DNA of 5,656 nucleotides from Pseudolabrys sp. (GTDB lineage: Bacteria; Pseudomonadota; Alphaproteobacteria; Rhizobiales; Xanthobacteraceae), in the NCBI GenBank assembly GCA_029945495.1, contig JAQSCR010000025.1, positions 1 through 5,656 on the forward strand, read 5' to 3'. Shown in pieces: positions 4,840 through 5,656 of this stretch; within the stretch, counting starts at the first letter, position 1; each line of letters starts with the position of its first letter. A program made the translations under genes and the position numbers. The notes beneath the pieces were generated by a model. That model had not been told where the DNA came from. It was given only the letters and a program-made list of their open reading frames with translations, and ran no database searches.

Positions 4840-5656
4840 CTAACCCACTGCAGCCAAGCCATTTTGCGCCATAGGTTTGGCGGGTGGCATGAAGCTCACT
4901 TTCTGAACCGCGATGACGCTGTGCTCCGGGCGAATATGGCCGTAGGTGCGCATGGCAAGCGCACCGCCATCGGCATGACCAAGCCAGAGAGCCACTGTCG
5001 GAACATCGACCCCGGACTCGATGCAGGTGGTCGCGAATAGATGACGGAGATCGTGGTGGTTGAGTTTCGTAACACCAACCTCCTTGCAGGCGGAAGCCAG
5101 TGAACCGCGACATTCCTTGGCGCGAAACACTCGCTCGTTGGGGTCGGGGGTGGTGTCGCCCTTAATGCCTTCCACCAGCCGTCGAAAATCGGCCGTCATG
5201 GGAACGATGCGTGGTGCATTCTCCGTCTTCTCGCCCGGAATCGCCGTGAGCCCCTTCTCGAAATCAAGATGGCTCCAGGTCAGGCGGCGGGACTCGCCCA
5301 CTCTCATACCTGAATAAGCCAGGCCCTCGACCAGATCACCGGCGATTCGGCCCCAGCCCGGCTGCCGACGGATGTAGACGACAATGGCCGCGAACTGCGA
5401 CCGATTGGGCAACCGCAGAAGTTTTTTCTTCGCCGGCTTGCGCTCGAGATCCGCGGCCGGGTTACGGTAGACAATTCCGGCCTTCACCCCGATTTCAAAA
5501 ATACGCTGCATGAAGGCGATCGCGCCATTGACGGTCGTCGGGCTGTTGCCAGCGGTCTTCTTGGTCAGGGCTCGCTTCCCCAAACAAGTGGAGCCGCCGT
5601 TCTCGAAACGCTGCAGCCAAGTATTGCAGGCCTCCGGTGTAACGCGCCGCATTTCG
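4840..5656 (-). CDS. Tyrosine recombinase/phage-type integrase, N-terminus beyond the right edge
   Basis: Seen: numbering from the Met codon at 5652, the catalytic set is complete: R117 (SGMRVGESRRL), K142, H200 and R203 (HHDLRH), H226 (WLGHAD) and nucleophile Y237 (RTYGH). Residues about 5-70 carry the end of the SAM-like core-binding domain (PTTVNGAIAFMQRIFEIGVK). Known: these enzymes cut and join DNA at attachment sites through a 3'-phosphotyrosine. The usual length is 320-400 residues; here the frame stays open upstream of that Met to the window edge, so roughly the first 50-120 residues are probably outside and 5652 is not the true start. The tail after Y237 is short and ends at TAG 4840, 50 bases from the NTase operon. 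Inference: it integrates and excises this element, and the attachment site is expected near its 5' end, right of the window. No tRNA gene is visible here. Confidence 0.93.
   Translation of the reverse strand, partial: EMRRVTPEACNTWLQRFENGGSTCLGKRALTKKTAGNSPTTVNGAIAFMQRIFEIGVKAGIVYRNPAADLERKPAKKKLLRLPNRSQFAAIVVYIRRQPGWGRIAGDLVEGLAYSGMRVGESRRLTWSHLDFEKGLTAIPGEKTENAPRIVPMTADFRRLVEGIKGDTTPDPNERVFRAKECRGSLASACKEVGVTKLNHHDLRHLFATTCIESGVDVPTVALWLGHADGGALAMRTYGHIRPEHSVIAVQKVSFMPPAKPMAQNGLAAVG

Noticed and set aside
4829..5113. Alternative minus-strand frames inside the integrase region
   Set aside because: The frame holding R117, K142, H200/R203, H226 and Y237 is clearly the coding one; the others are shadows.

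Overview
This GC-rich window looks like one end of an integrative and mobilizable element (or a similar mobilizable island) in a bacterial chromosome. The host cannot be fixed from the sequence. GC-rich codons with few Shine-Dalgarno sites suggest a high-GC, non-model lineage, and Verrucomicrobiota is only a weak guess. No rRNA, tRNA, CRISPR array, IS element or resistance gene is visible.

Left part (1-2371), mobilization. A MobF (TrwC/TraI-family) relaxase is read leftward and runs off the left edge, so only its N-terminal 391 residues are present. These include the full histidine triad. A non-coding gap of about 300 bases separates it from a divergent gene for a small, Pro-rich, basic helix-turn-helix protein that could be an oriT-binding accessory factor. 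The gap holds a strongly A/C-skewed stretch with 14 CCAA motifs, followed by two hairpins. It is the best place for the origin of transfer. A small AlpA/excisionase-type HTH gene converges on the accessory gene and has a perfect inverted repeat over its start codon.

Middle (2372-3594). One 299-residue protein of unknown function with Cys/His clusters, then a 216-base gap with two GC-rich hairpins.

Right part (3595-5656). A two-gene operon encodes a winged-helix-type protein and a nucleotidyltransferase. The genes overlap by 14 bases, and a perfect 18-bp palindrome sits between the -35 and -10 of the likely promoter. This has the layout of a toxin-antitoxin or abortive-infection pair of the AbiE kind. 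To its right is a tyrosine recombinase with all six catalytic residues, whose N-terminus lies beyond the right edge.

Taken together: the integrase and the AlpA-like protein would control integration and excision, the relaxase and accessory protein would process oriT for transfer by a helper conjugation system, and the HTH/NTase pair would stabilise or defend the element. Three genes (accessory, AlpA-like, winged-helix) have a -10-like hexamer exactly 6 bases before ATG, which suggests a shared leaderless expression mode.
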